A stretch of 64,000 bases of DNA from Styela clava (taxonomy: Eukaryota > Chordata > Ascidiacea > Stolidobranchia > Styelidae), in contig NC_135252.1 in the NCBI RefSeq assembly GCF_964204865.1, forward strand, positions 21,535,383-21,599,382, written 5' to 3'. Shown one piece after another: positions 22,033-34,664 of the stretch. The notes under the pieces were generated by a model that saw only the letters and a program-made list of their open reading frames with translations, did no database searches and was not told the origin of the DNA. Within the stretch, counting starts at the first letter, position 1. Each line of letters starts with the position of its first letter. The position numbers were made by a program, and so were the translations under genes.

Positions 22033-23143
22033 CATTTTCCGTTCTTGACCCAACAGTTCTTTTCTAAACAAAACAATTTATGTATTTTGTAGAACAGCAT
22101 CTAATGTGTGACAATTTCTGCTATTGCCCCGATAAAATTAGTTTTTTAACGCATACTATGACACACATATATAATCGTTTTCATATTACTACACACCGAC
22201 CAAATGTCCCAATGTTCACAAACAGCAAAATAAATATATATCGTTTCAGTAAATTTCAGCGCCTTGGTGGAAGGAGGCAACTTTGCTCAAAGATCAGTCT
22301 CTTTTGCTTATGAGCAAAAAACCTTGATTTGAGCAAAATCCCTCAACAAAACCCCAGAGAAAAGATTGAGATTAGGGTTTACATGTATGCGTACCATGTC
22401 CTTTACTGAAACAACTTATTGCTGATATAAATGCATTTTTAATAGTTTCGACAAATTATTCACGGGGGAAGCACTTTATTAACCAAGAATAAAAAAATTC
22501 AAAATGATTGCAATTCATCGATCAACATAGCTAAGTCATATATATTGAATATAACCTACCGATGGGGACGGGCTACAACGGCAGCTAGACCAACAGATTA
22601 TCTGTCTTAGGTGTTTTCATGCTAGTAAATCCATGTGTGTATAATGAATGATTCGATACTAAGGCAGAAAACGAAGCAAAAAAAGTGAATGTGCGCGCCA
22701 TTCCAAAATATTGATATCCGAAATGAAATAATATTTGCTTTCCTACTTTGGAATCGAAATATTCTATTGTCCATCGTAATAATGAAATTTTGCATTTTTA
22801 TTTTATCATATTTTCAAAACGTATCAGTGTTATGGCATGAGTCTTGTTAAACACGTGTTCGTCAATGAATGACCTTTTAATTAAAGAATAATTTTTATCC
22901 CCCGTTTTGAAAAATACAGGTTATAGAAATGGCGTTTATAATTGGTGTTACGCCGTTACATTCGAAATAAGCAATGGATACTTACTTTATTATGTTGTCA
23001 ATACCTAACAAAGTATCGATATTTTTTGAGTTTGTATATTCGTATGTTCACCTTATTTACCCATAAATTTCTTTTATGAAAAAAATCAAACAATAAATTA
23101 CATAAAACGAAAGTTGCCCTGTCGGCGATGTTTGTAAAAAATC
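22033..23143. other. Downstream flank of A2
   Basis: Aligns with the A1 downstream flank. It holds a private stretch around 22200-22620 that the A1 flank lacks. I see no gene or clear element ends in that stretch. Confidence 0.4.
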
Positions 23144-23354
23144 GGTACTCCCGTAATATGTGTACCAGGTTAGAGTTAGGACATAATTTTATTTCGATTT
23201 TCCTTATTTTAGTTCTATTGAGAGTTCGAGGGTTGTCTGTGTTAGCCAAGTGAATATACAGATACACAGGTTCCAATCCCGTTATACAACTCGATGTAAA
23301 GTAGGCGAACAAAATTAGTTACTTTCATAATGGTAGACACGCTTTTGGGGCGCC
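23144..23354 (+). mobile_element. R-family MITE, copy 7
   Basis: It starts ggtactcccgtaatatgtg and ends ttttggggcgcc. Flanks aaaaaatc and agaaaatc form an 8-bp duplication with one mismatch. Ortholog of copy 5 in unit A. Confidence 0.8.
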
Positions 23355-23478
23355 AGAAAATCTTATCTAAGCTGGTCTGGTTAAAATGCTGATGGTTACG
23401 GTGTAGTGACGTACACAGGTAAAAGGAAATATTTTAATAAAAGGAGGTTTTGGCATATTTAGGAACAAAAGTTATTCT

Positions 23479-23913
23479 CAGGCTTGTCCATGGGACATAT
23501 TTCTCTGTCCCATCCAATAGCAATTATGCCTGGGCCATCCCATCTCATGAGATTCCCATTTGAATAAAATTCAATAAAACTTGTTGAATTCTGGTTTAGC
23601 GTCTACTAAATGGGACTATATGTACGAATAGACATGCAAAACAACAAAATTTACGGACTTTGTTAACTTTATATTCATAACTATTATAAATGTGTCCATC
23701 AGCCCCTTTACGAAGTATATTGTTAATGCTGAATATATTTTGTTCTTTATAACTAACAAGAGAGCTATGCTCAAATATATGGACACGAAGTCCATAAAGA
23801 AATGTTTTAACATCATTTCCCCGAAAATCATACGGTTTTCGTGTCTCATGGGAAATATAAAAGTGTGCTGTCCCATCCCATCCCATGGGAATCACATTCA
23901 TTGGACAAGCCTG
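23479..23913 (+). mobile_element. Non-autonomous hAT-type element (435 bp)
   Basis: The left end caggcttgtccatggga and right end ttggacaagcctg are inverted repeats. The exact 8-bp duplication gttattct flanks it at 23471-23478 and 23914-23921. A W-repeat piece (gctcaaatatatggacacg) lies inside near 23766-23786. Absent from unit A. Confidence 0.9.
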
Positions 23914-24243
23914 GTTATTCTGCCTTGGCGCTAAATCATTTTTGCCTAAAATTCATTTTACAACTTTAAGGAAGCCTATAATTAAGAAAGCGCGTCATAA
24001 GTAAGTTCAAAGTTTCGGACCAAATTAAAAATGCCTTCTTTATTATGAATTCTTTAATTGGTTAATTATTCCCATACCTGATTTAACTTTCCGCTCAGAA
24101 CGATAAATATATATTTAAGAATATAGCATCCAAACTGCATCAAAATTGTTTTATATCCTGAAGATCCGCGAGGAATCTAATGCTCATTATTTCCATCATT
24201 TTATCATCTAAAAATTTATCAATAACCAAAATGGCCGCTGTTT

Positions 24244-25317
24244 TGTCAAACTGGAAAAACATACACGTTTTTGGGTTGGATAATTTCAAGATAGCGGTCT
24301 TCTCTCAGTTCCTTCCACGCATACAATAACCTTTGTTTTCTTTTTCACATAAGTTAATACGCCTCAAGCTGAAAGACTTGCAATAAACTCGAAAAGTGAA
24401 CGAGAATAACAGGCAATTAATTTGATAGAGATGGTAGAATTGGATACTTGCCACTGAGCTCAAGAACAGCAGAAAATTGACTAAATGGACATTGTCTGCT
24501 CTCTTGGCTGGATCACAGTGCTGGAAGATGAGACATGTGTTCAGGAGAAATTTTAAAGATACGGCTAACCAATTTCCTTAAGTCCAATTGAGCACATTGG
24601 CGCGAAATTATTCCCCGTACATCGTATATTACACGTTTAATAATACCTATTCCAAATTCAAGATTACAATATAATGCATTTGGTATAATGATGGGGGCCG
24701 TAGCTACATCAGAAACGCGGAAAAAGGTAAACGAATAAAAAAAAAGGTTGAGAAACACTGCGTTGGCATTTTGGGGTTCCAAATCAACATTCTTCAAATC
24801 AGCTTATGCGACTGGCCACTAGATGGCGGTATAGTTTAAATTCAATTCAGTACGCGCCGGTGTCTCGGGACCGTAAAAAGACACGGAGTTGTCACGTGAC
24901 ACATTTTGCCTGGGATCAGGAGAGTCATTTTGTCTTTTGTATACGTTTGTTTTCATTTTATGTTAAACGTGTTGAGTTGATATGTGTTATTTTATAATAT
25001 AGCTGCAGTCTGACACTGCGAACTGCTGATATATAATTGCAGATCGCGTTTGAACGGGGAACGGACAAGTTGACGTGAAAATTATGACTAATTTTGAGTA
25101 AATTAGTAATTTCTCAGCTATTGACGCAATTATTTTCGCTGGAGCCATGAAAACGAAACATAGTTAGTTGGGTGACAGGATAACCCACTTGAAATATTTT
25201 ATCAAGATCGGTCGAGCCAATCACACGCTGCAGCTGGGCACACAGACGAGCGACTGGGAATAAGTTATGTGAAGAATAAGCTGATTGAAATCTTTATTTC
25301 CAAGAGATTTAACAAAG
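24244..25317. other. Non-coding spacer after the A cluster
   Basis: No supportable gene. A hAT-type right end (aaaggttgagaaacactg, ending 24760) is present without a convincing left partner. Confidence 0.4.
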
Positions 25318-25553
25318 GGGGCTCCCGAAGTATGCGAGCCAAGATGGCGGACATCGGAATGTAATATTTGTACTAGGTTAGGGTTAGGCCATAATTTTAG
25401 CTATAAATACTACGGGAGGCCCTTGGCTAGTCTTCGAACTGATAATAGGACTAAAATAAGGAAAATTGGAAGAAAATTATCGCCTAACCCTAACCTGTTA
25501 CCCATGTTACGTTCCGATGTCCGCCATCTTGGTTCGCATACTTCGGGAGCACC
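25318..25553 (+). mobile_element. R-family MITE, fold-back form with exact target duplication
   Basis: Long inverted arms begin gggctcccgaagtatg and end catacttcgggagcacc. Each contains aagatggcggacatcgg or its complement. The exact 8-bp duplication taacaaag lies at 25310-25317 and 25554-25561. This defines the true ends of the family. Confidence 0.92.
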
Positions 25554-26061
25554 TAACAAAGTACCCTCTTTACTTATAACCTAATGTAACTAATCAGAAT
25601 TCCAACTCCGAGGTGTCTGATAAAAGCCTCCGATTCCAGTGAAACATGAGGATCTCGCGACCTCAAAGCCCTGGCCTTTCTAAGCCAATGGCACCTTGCG
25701 TGGTTCTCGCTTGTTCTACTTTCATATAAAAAGCATTCTAGTGCGATTGTAAATTATTCGTCATTTATAAGAATGTCAAACAATTTAAATCTGTTTTGAC
25801 AATTGTAGACAGAATTGAAGAATAGCGTTTGTAAAGGCTCTTATTACGAACAAGGCAGTGTACAAGCAAACGCTGCCGGGCGAAAGGCTATATTTTGAAA
25901 ACACCGGAAACTTCCCGGTTCGAGATCACCCTGTTTATTACACTCCAGGTTAGATTGTGAGCACAGTGTATGATCACCAGATTTATAACCTGCGAACCGA
26001 CAATGTTAGTTCCAACGCTTTCGCCACTGATTTTTCAAATGAAAACGCTATATTATTTTGA

Positions 26062-26260
26062 TAGTCCCGTAGTATGAATACCAGGTTAAGGTTAGGCCAT
26101 AATTTTATTCCAATTTTTCTAATTTTAATTCTATTACGAGTCGGGGACTGTCTGTGTTAGCCAAATAATAGCCATTCCCAAAGTAATCAGTCCCTTTGCA
26201 TAAATTAATGTAAAATGAAATTAGTTACTTCTATATTATTACACATATTTCTAAAGCGCC
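26062..26260 (+). mobile_element. R-family MITE, copy 9
   Basis: It carries cccgtagtatgaataccagg, attttattccaatt, gtcggggactgtctgtg and ends ctaaagcgcc. The left terminus and the gtaggcg segment are eroded. Confidence 0.65.
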
Positions 26261-26385
26261 GAAAAACATGTTTTTGTATCTTTATTTTTTTTTATTGTTG
26301 TCATGGCTGTTTTGTTCTGGTTGACGAAATAAAATCTCTCTTCTCTCTCTAAATTTCCAAATACCAGACGCTGTATTATTTAGAC

Positions 26386-26670
26386 CATAGTGGTCCAAAC
26401 CCAGGCCCGCGGGACACATGTGGCCCGCCACTTCATTATCTGTGGCCCACGTCGCATTCGGAGAGGAATCGAAAAATCGCATTTTGTGTTGTTTCGTCAT
26501 AGAATTAACCAAAAAATCTTTTGACATATTGTTGCATCACTAATGTCACTGAATTGACTAGTGTTATGGCTTGCTGAGGCAGCTAGCGAAGTTCTTGGCA
26601 CTATTGTGGCCCGCGAGCAATGCAAAAGTAATTTGGTGGCCCGCGGAGCTGCCAATCTTGGACCACCTTG
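26386..26670 (+). mobile_element. Non-autonomous hAT-type element (285 bp)
   Basis: It starts catagtggtccaaacccagg and ends cttggaccaccttg. The exact 8-bp duplication atttagac flanks it at 26378-26385 and 26671-26678. Termini match the 820-bp element in A2 intron 1. Confidence 0.9.
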
Positions 26671-26912
26671 ATTTAGACGATGGAAATCCCAAAGCTATAA
26701 TGCGAGTACTCCAAGCATATCGCAATGTAGCTCCAGGCGATTTGGAATTCACCTACCGGCGCCGGATGAATTTGTGAAACGCTTTGATGGATAAGTAATT
26801 GTAAAATGATGATTTATATCTGAAAGAGGTTATTGATGTGTTGATGGGGGTTTTTGAATTCTAATTCAGGACATAAATAAATATTGGCATGTGTGATTCA
26901 AATTGAAATTCC

Positions 26913-27127
26913 GGCACTCCAGGACTGCGTGTACCAATTGGAGATACCTAATTTCGTTTGCCTACATTTCATCAAGTTGTCTAGAGAAGAAGACAGAAAC
27001 CTATGGGCAGGGGTATATTCACTTAGCTAACACAGACAGTCTTCGAACTCACAATAAAATAAAATGAGGAAAATCGGAATAAAACTATGGCCTATCGCTA
27101 AACTGGTACACATACTACGGGAGTACC
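26913..27127 (-). mobile_element. R-family MITE, copy 10
   Basis: Reverse orientation: it begins ggcactccaggactgcgtg and ends acatactacgggagtacc. The flanks gaaattcc and gaattgcc match at 6 of 8 bases. Confidence 0.7.
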
Positions 27128-27439
27128 GAATTGCCCACAAATCTGATTAACTTACATTCTGAGCTGCATTACCAAAATTTATCACATCACCTTACATGGG
27201 TATAATAAAACTGGTACAATGTCGAAATACAAATATTTTATGAAAGTAGCTTTGTATGGATCAGGGACTTTCTGCCGCGTACAAAATGCAAAAATACATA
27301 AACAGAGTGTAATAAATTGAATTGGCAAGCCGAACCGACAAGAGCCGGTTTCATTCAATATATCTGTCGCTTCTTTTGAACGGCCGTGTTTGGAGCTAAC
27401 ACCATCAAATAAGAAACACATTGGATAATTTCGTAGAAT

Positions 27440-27570
27440 TTTCATATAAAAATGGCTAAGTTAACTCATAAACGGCATGGACTGGTAACCGCCCGTAAGG
27501 CCGTTGTTCGTCATATGCCGCTTTATCGGCTTTCCTCTCACCGGGGATCAATATGTAAATCCTGTCCTAT
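27440..27570 (+). repeat. SINE-body fragment
   Basis: It contains ggcatggactggtaaccg, ggccgttgttcgtcatatg and caatatgtaaatcctgtcc. These match the body of the tRNA-derived SINE at 44705-44960 (reverse strand) and the fragment at 37340-37460. Confidence 0.55.
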
Positions 27571-28160
27571 TCTAAAAACAAATCGTGAGAACATAATTAG
27601 AACATTTATTTGAAACAAATACCGTCAGCCTACATGTCGACAATTTTTGATTAATTCAATCTTCAGAAAGAATGTGGGTACACTGGCATAGATCGACCTA
27701 AAACGTGATTATTTGAGGGATCAAAGGAAAATGGCCTATTTTGAATATAGAAATCAATTTTCTTTATATGTGAGATGTATGTTGTTATAATCCCACACCT
27801 TTAACTATGTAACTTCACTGTTTCTTTGCTATATCTGCTGCTTAAACTCATCAATGAGGTGTCGCTGACTGGATGATTCATCAAGTCCTTAGCGACCCCT
27901 CTTCAATTGCTAGATTCAATGTTTTCCGTTGTTATTTTTATGTGGGTTTATTGTTATACATTGATTCTTGCACAATGAAAATGAATACCTGAATCTGAAA
28001 TGGTAATAAAACGTGTAATTTCGCCTTTTCAATGTAATTGTTGCCGTTGCCAAATTTCAATTACTCTATCCTTAATTGGTGATATCATCTGTTCATTTAT
28101 GTCCAGTCATTCTAGAATGAGAGACTTTCAATCACGTTCCGATATTTGGCGAATATATGG
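27571..28160. other. Non-coding spacer
   Basis: No gene or clear repeat found. Confidence 0.35.
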
Positions 28161-28431
28161 CAATGTTCCCACTTTCCCCTTTTTTTAGAATTTGTCAAAT
28201 ATCGAGCCCCACTTCAGAAATAACTAGCCAACAACAAGCTAAAAATAACAAATAGTAAGACGAAAGTATGTTTTATTCAAAAAATACGTGGATGGAACGT
28301 TTATATTCAAAATACGGCGGGCAAGCTTAAATCTTACAATTTATTTTATTTTAATTAGCTTCATGCTTTTTCAAAAAATTCTTTTCGCCCACCTTGTAGG
28401 GCGCGGCGCGCCTCCAGTTTGAGAATCACTG
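28161..28431 (+). mobile_element. hAT-type element, diverged
   Basis: Left end caatgttcccactttcccc and right end tttgagaatcactg. The interior shares ataactagccaacaa and agtaagacgaaagtatg with the elements at 2972 and 62901. No clear target duplication remains. Confidence 0.55.
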
Positions 28432-28546
28432 AATTCTAAACCGAAATGGTTGGGATTCGTGTGAGTTAATAATATACATGACCCGTTTTTTTTCGTCATT
28501 TATTTGTCACGGGATTCAGTTTAGGTTGCCAATTTTCATATAAATA

Positions 28547-28744
28547 TAGAGTGTCCATAAAGTCTTTTTTAAAATCGCAAAGGGAATTTATTGATATCAT
28601 ATATTGTTTTGGCTCTTACACTTTCATTAAAATGGAGTAAAAATTCTTAACAGATATGATTAAAAAACAACAAACCCGGTTAAGATATATAGAGAACTGA
28701 CTTCGTAACAAAATTCTAAAAGAACCTTACGGATACCCTCTACG
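28547..28744 (+). mobile_element. Mariner-like MITE
   Basis: It starts tagagtgtccataaagtc and ends cttacggataccctctacgta. The interior shares gcaaagggaattta and aaaacaacaaaccc with the copy at 7259. Confidence 0.65.
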
Positions 28745-29297
28745 TATAATGTTTTTTTATAAGAAAAGCCGATAAAACGCTGCAATACGCAGAGAAAAGC
28801 GCGGTCTATTGATCGCGTGCCAGTCCATGTTACACATGGAAATAGTTGAGAGTTTGAAATCTTAATGCCGTAGATTCGTCACGACGGTGAACCTAAAACA
28901 AAATGGCGTTCAATTTCAGTACAGAATTCAACTCTTAGGCTTCAGGCAACGCTATTCACAAGATAGTTTGCACTTTTCTCCAAGTAAGTCTCAGTACAAG
29001 CTTTTCACTGTGTTATGAAATATTGGGAGATTGAAAGAATCAAATATGTACTGCAAGCTTGGAGTACCAGAATAGTTAATATCGTCCAATTGAACAAAAA
29101 TATTAATCCTTTTTGACTTTGAGTACTTTTATTTCGGTACTTCGCCAGTAACCCTGGCCTCCCCCACGCAGGAGGGCTAAAACAGTATTTATAAAAATAA
29201 ATACAAATGAGATTTAATCTAAAAAAGAAGAAAATAAAACATGTGATGAAAATAACACGTCAATATAACAGTAAATAATGCGGCTTATCTAACTGGG

Positions 29298-29485
29298 CCA
29301 GCCCTTCAAAGAAATAGGAAATAAATGTCGGATGCTCGTCGAGTGGCTCGCGATCTGGCGGATATATAATTGGAGTGTAACATTTGAGTCAACGCTAGCC
29401 GCGGCCAACTCGCCGAGCAAAACCACACAGACAACAACAAACCAAAAATAACGTAAAACAATCTTGTGCGAAGGGCTGGCCAGCT
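29298..29485 (+). mobile_element. Possible small TIR element (~190 bp)
   Basis: ctgggccagcccttc and gaagggctggccag are inverted repeats 190 bp apart, around a non-coding interior. I found no target duplication, so this may instead be a local inverted repeat. Confidence 0.4.
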
Positions 29486-29788
29486 TGGCAATGGGTTCTA
29501 AAGATGAAAACTACTGTATAATAAGTACCACTCGCCTTTTACTATCAACCAAATTAGGTGATGGGAAGGTGTGAAGTGGTCGGGAAAAAAAATATATATA
29601 GAAGACAATTGATCAAAATTATAAAAAGATACAATAATACAATGCAACCTCGATTTCGAGGCTTGGATACCTTTCGATGTCACTCGCGACTCCTGTCATA
29701 CAATTTAAGTTTTGTTATTTGTAATGTTTTTGATATCTCTTCTACTTCATAACTTCAAACAGACAAATTAGTTACTGTTACTGTAGAT

Positions 29789-30089
29789 CAGTGTTTCCCA
29801 AGCAGTGGCTCGAAACTATTCAAGGTAGGTCGCGAAGTATTTCCAAATGTTACATACAGTTTTCGATTAGATTGTGAAATTGTGGCATTATCATTAGGCA
29901 ACAATGTAACAATTAGCATTATGCGTCATTATCAGACTTTACCTGATAATACCCAAAATGTAAGATCAAGTTTCGCATTAATAGTAAACTCCACATTGTC
30001 TATTTTTTTCATATATTAACATCTCATTGTGGGTCGCACAAAAACGGCAATAAAAGGGGGTTGAAAACTCAAAAAGGTTGGAAGCACTG
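29789..30089 (+). mobile_element. Non-autonomous hAT-type element (301 bp)
   Basis: It starts cagtgtttcccaagc and ends ggttggaagcactg. The flanks ctgtagat and ttgtagat are an 8-bp duplication with one mismatch. The interior contains gtgggtcgcac and no coding frame. Confidence 0.8.
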
Positions 30090-30136
30090 TTGTAGATAAT
30101 TGCACCAGACTCACATTCTGCATATTTGTATAATTA

Positions 30137-30425
30137 AGACAAGAGAGCTGTGCTCAAATATATGGACACGTCACAAGATGTCGCTATTTTTTATTCTGAC
30201 ACATAAAAAACGAATCTCTTAAGGTCCACAGAAATTTTTGAAATAAGTAATATCCTTCTGGCGAAAAATTCAATCTTTAACCACTGAAAATTTCAAAGCA
30301 ATTGGTTTAGTATTCGAAGAAAAAAGCGATTCCGTCATGACGAAAGAGAAGAATAATACTAACAAGAACAGCAACATAATATTGAAACGATCGTTATTTA
30401 CACTGACGTGTCCAATAAATTGAAT
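30137..30425 (+). repeat. Dispersed repeat W, long copy
   Basis: It runs from agacaagagagctgtgctc through tatggacacg, ctttaaccactgaaaatttc and tgacgaaagagaag to gacgtgtccaataaatt. It is colinear with 4008-4254 in the opposite orientation. Confidence 0.6.
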
Positions 30426-31633
30426 GAATCTGTAGCGATACCTAATTCTGGGTCGTGTCGGCCGTTGATTGGCCGCGCGACGCATTACATTTATGGGCGT
30501 TTTTGAGCTTTGAAATGAGACTCTCGGACAGCGCACAGCTCAACCGCCAGGACTTGGCTCCTGCCTCTATCAAATTTGAAGTTAAGTGACCTATTATTAG
30601 AGACCTTGAAGCTGACAGTTGAAAGGAAGCCTAGTCTCGGCACAAGGGAATAGGAAACAACATCCACAAACCCTACAAAACAATTTTTTATTATTGAATT
30701 ATTACTATTAAATCCTTAAAGAACTCTTACGTAAAATTTAACAATTTTGTTATAAAAACGGTAAAATCTTGCCTGGTAGTTTTAGAATCCTCGACAAACT
30801 GCATTCTTTAACCTTATTTGGAATATCAGATATTGTATTATGCGTTTAAAACCTTTTTCTTCGACATGTTGACGCATGCTCCGCCTACGCATACATTCCA
30901 TACGAGTTTTGCTTGTTGGCGGCGATCGTTGAAAAAAATTTTCACTGAAATTGATAATATCTGTTAACACAAGTGTATATACACTTTGCGTCTTCGACCG
31001 TCATTGTACACGTCATTATCCAGAGGAAGAAGAGAATATGGCTATTTGTGGAAAAACAGCATTTGAAAAATATCGAATTTTCGTTTGTATGTCAAAAATG
31101 GCATAAAATTCTATTCATAAAAATTGACACCTTCACTTTAATAAATAAAATGAGAATTACTTCTCAGTAGCAAAAAAGCATCATCATTCATTGCTATTAC
31201 AATAGTATCACGAATTTATCAATAAATCCAGCAATTTTTTTTATAGGTTTGTGGCCAACGTTAGAATGCTTCTGTGTCTCAGCAGTTGACCATGACCCAC
31301 TGGTTGAGTGAACTAAAAAAACCTCATAATGCTAGAAACATCTTGCTTTCTGTCGCATAATTTAGGTAGGAATAACCCTTTACAAATTTTGAGAAATCAA
31401 AATCTATTGCACGCTTTTATTTCTCTAGTATTAAACAGTAACTCGCGATTACTTATTTTGAACAAACGATGTTTATATAAAAAGTTTAACAAAATTTATT
31501 TGAAAATATTTTCTATACCAATAGATAATATTGTTTCAATTAAATATTACAATAAGAATGACTAGACAAATTCCCTCAAGATCCGAGAAAACACGCGCTC
31601 GATTATCAAACAAAATGGCGGGATAAAAGAACT
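30426..31633. other. Non-coding spacer
   Basis: No supportable gene. Open frames at 30973-31170 and 31329-31565 are AT-driven, with no domain or paralogue. Confidence 0.35.
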
Positions 31634-31844
31634 GTACTCCCGTAGTGTGTGTACCAGGTTAGGGTTAGGCCATAATTTTATTCCGATATTCCTTGCTTTA
31701 GTTCTATTACGAGTTCGGGATGTATGTGGTAGCCAAGTGAATATACCCATTTCCTATAGGCTTCAGTCTCTTTACAAAACTTGATGTAAAGTAGGCGAAC
31801 AAAATTAGTTAACTCCATATCGATACATACACTTCTGGAGCGCC
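31634..31844 (+). mobile_element. R-family MITE, copy 11
   Basis: It starts gtactcccgtagtgtgtg, carries gttagggttaggccata, and ends acttctggagcgcc. Near full-length, with no clear target duplication. Confidence 0.8.
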
Positions 31845-32044
31845 AAATAATCTGTTCTGATCAATGCTTTTACATACCTAAAGGTGCGAACCAGAATTCT
31901 ATTTACTTTTTCAATACTTGTTTAATTCAAAAACTTGATCTTATGCAATTTCTAGCCTATTTTTATAAAAATAATGAAATGAAAATATTTGATAGCGGCA
32001 AATTTCAAAATCGAATAGGGTATTCATAAATTGATGGATTATCA

Positions 32045-32830
32045 TGGAAGCCACTAGTTTGTTCGACGCATTTTTCGTGACACATCCGAAAGTCCAAATA
32101 TACTAATCATATTCTCAACGCACGTTTGCGATGCGAACAAAATTAGGTTACAAATAGCATAAACCTTATATGAATAAGGACATTTTCGTATAGTCATTTG
32201 TTGAATTCATTTCATTTGCGAAACATTCCCCGAATGAAATCATGTTCATAGTTTCAGAAATCTACTACTTGAAATATTTGTGTGGGCGTTCTAGGGTAAT
32301 TCCAATTCTGCCTAATATTTATCAATTTTGACTGTTGATAATATTCAAAGTATTGAGCTTATTTAAATGAAACGTAGTTATTTTTCTGTGACAAACATAA
32401 CATCGATGAAGATTGGGGAATAAACACATGTCGATGTTTGCTACCATATCCAGTACGACGGAAAAAACATAAAAAAAGATATAGAAAACATAAAAATAAA
32501 TACTGAAACTAACATAGAAAGAACATCATCAAAAATGACTGCAAAGAATAAACACTTACTGAGGTGCCATATTTGTTACGCAAAAAAAAATAACTAACAG
32601 GAATGAAAAAAAAAATAAAAGAAACGCAATAGGGACATTATTTTTTGTGACCAACAATAACAACAAAAATGACTGGAATGTCGATATGCTACCATATCCA
32701 GTTTTAACGTAAATAACAAAAACGTAGAAAGCAAAAAGAAATATTGACTAGTTTGTTCGACACATTTTCCCTAAAACATTCTAAAGTCCAAATATATCAA
32801 TTCTAATTTTTTTCTACCCGGTCTTGTATG
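32045..32830 (+). repeat. Degenerate ~700-bp direct repeat
   Basis: tagtttgttcgac is followed by aaagtccaaatatat or a close form at about 32054 and 32750. Within the span, gtcgatgtttgctaccatatc and gtcgatatgctaccatatc lie about 260 bp apart (near 32430 and 32690). All copies are AT-rich and non-coding. Confidence 0.5.
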
Positions 32831-32883
32831 TCGTTTTAGCGTCAAATAGTTTAAATCTTGTTGTATAACTATATATATGGTAA

Positions 32884-33058
32884 TATAGAGTACTTGAAGT
32901 CTTAATTTTTTTAAAATTGCAAAAGGAGTTTATTGATACCTGGTATTAGTTTGGCCCTCACAGATGTATTAAATGAAGTAGAATTGCTTAAACAGTTACT
33001 GGTAAAAAACGACAAACCTGGTTATAGGATATATTGCGAACTGACGTCATACCATGTA
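32884..33058 (+). mobile_element. Mariner-like MITE, degraded
   Basis: It contains tagagtacttgaagtctta, ttggccctcacagatg, aaaacgacaaacctgg and gcgaactgacgtcatacc. These align with the interior and right side of the MITEs at 7259 and 28547. Confidence 0.55.
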
Positions 33059-34664
33059 TAAATGATTTATTTCTAGGATTCACTTTGGTACATTATTTTT
33101 AGAAAAATTTCCTGGATTATATCAATTGAAAATTTGGAAATCACCAGTTTGACATATTTGTGTTGGCGTTTCTAGTACTTTTCCAAGTTTGAAGATTAAA
33201 TAATAATCAACTTTGAATGTGATCATGTCAAAAAAATTGATAATATTATTGAGTTTACGTAGAAATGTCTCAATTTTGAAAACTTAGTCATGACAAAATC
33301 GGAGTCAGAATTTAGACTTTTAAAAGTCGTGTTGAAATTTATAACTGATATTGGAAAATCTCCGAAATTGCCCGAGTCAGTTGCCAGCCCGAGAACTGGA
33401 GTGGGAGTTAGTGGATGCTGGGGTTCAAATAATTAATCTTTAACAAACATCGCTTGCATGAAATATTGGCTTGAAAATGACTCATGATACGTTAAAAATT
33501 TCCGTCAACTCAAATTTAAATATTCAAATCGTTTGGACATGCCTTTTTGTTGTTAAATTCTAGTAAATATGTGCTTACGCAATACCATTAATATATTTTT
33601 AATGTTTTATTATTTTAAATGGCTGTGCGTAATTAAAGAATTAGACATCAGTAGAGACAGGCCAAATAGATGAAAAATTTTAATTTCATCGCTGAAATGC
33701 GTGGAACAACCATTTCGCAATAAGTTTGTTTATTTCCCGGAAATTGAGCAAAAGAATAAATTTCTCTTAATTCTAATTCAATAAAATTTGTTTTACTAAA
33801 ATCATGCGAGGATATTAGGGATACTCTCACTCTAAGAGGAGATACCCTGTGTCAAACAGATGCACAATAGACCACAACGTCCTTGCGAAAAAAATGGCGG
33901 CAGAGCGACGTTTCCATTATACGATACGAGTCCTTAGATTTCGAATTTACTAAAGAACAAAACCCGTGAATAGTTTCCGTATTGAATATTATAGTTCAGC
34001 AAAAAAAACTCCCATTGCCATTTATTAAACTTGGCATATACTTTAATCTCATTAAAGGTTCCATAAGTTGGGAAATTAGTGAGAACAAATTGAACTTATT
34101 CTCAATTATAGGTTGAGGGAGGGTAAGCACATATTTATTATTCACGTTCGTCATGATTTTCCCAATGACTTGAAATAACATAGATCTCTAGATGCCTACA
34201 AATATCAATAGCTTTTCTTTGTGAGATGTTTATTAATAAAATTTCCTTCAGAGATCAGGAATTCACAACTCCGAAATATTTGTGTGGGCGTTTCAGGGAA
34301 ATTCCAAGTTCCTCTATCAAAAATAATTATTGACAATGAACGTGAACATATGACGCAAATTATTTGGGTTCGAGTTATTCGATTAAAACAGTGAGCTATT
34401 TTTTCTGCGACAGATAGCAGCATCACTTTTTTGTTTAACAAATTGTGTTTTTACAATTTATTCAATAATGACTATTGAAAGACGCACTGGTGCATAAACC
34501 TCTAAAATGAATCATACTGAAAATGACCAGAATCTCAATATACTCATTTCAAGATGTATATAAAAATCCCTATAAAAATATCAAAATATAGACGAATAAC
34601 AGTAAATGACTCCGCAAATTTATTTTTATAAATATCTTAATTTGCAATTTCTGTAAACGATATT
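33059..34664. other. Non-coding AT-rich region with dispersed short repeats
   Basis: No gene recognised. Variants of gaaatatttgtgtgggcgtt occur near 33153 and 34268, part of a set also present near 32273, 35850 and 41125. See findings. Confidence 0.4.

Larger units (their letters stand above)
15148..24243 (+). repeat. Tandem duplication, unit B (contains pseudogene A2)
   Basis: Second copy of the unit at 7957-15147, colinear through promoter-proximal DNA, exons and 3' flank. Private insertions include hAT-type elements at 17066-17885, 17964-18603 and 23479-23913 and a hAT relic near 21001. Confidence 0.8.

Noticed and set aside
31660..31672. Telomere-like ttagggttagg motifs
   Set aside because: They occur once per R element as part of its fixed body, without tandem arrays, so they are not telomeric repeats.
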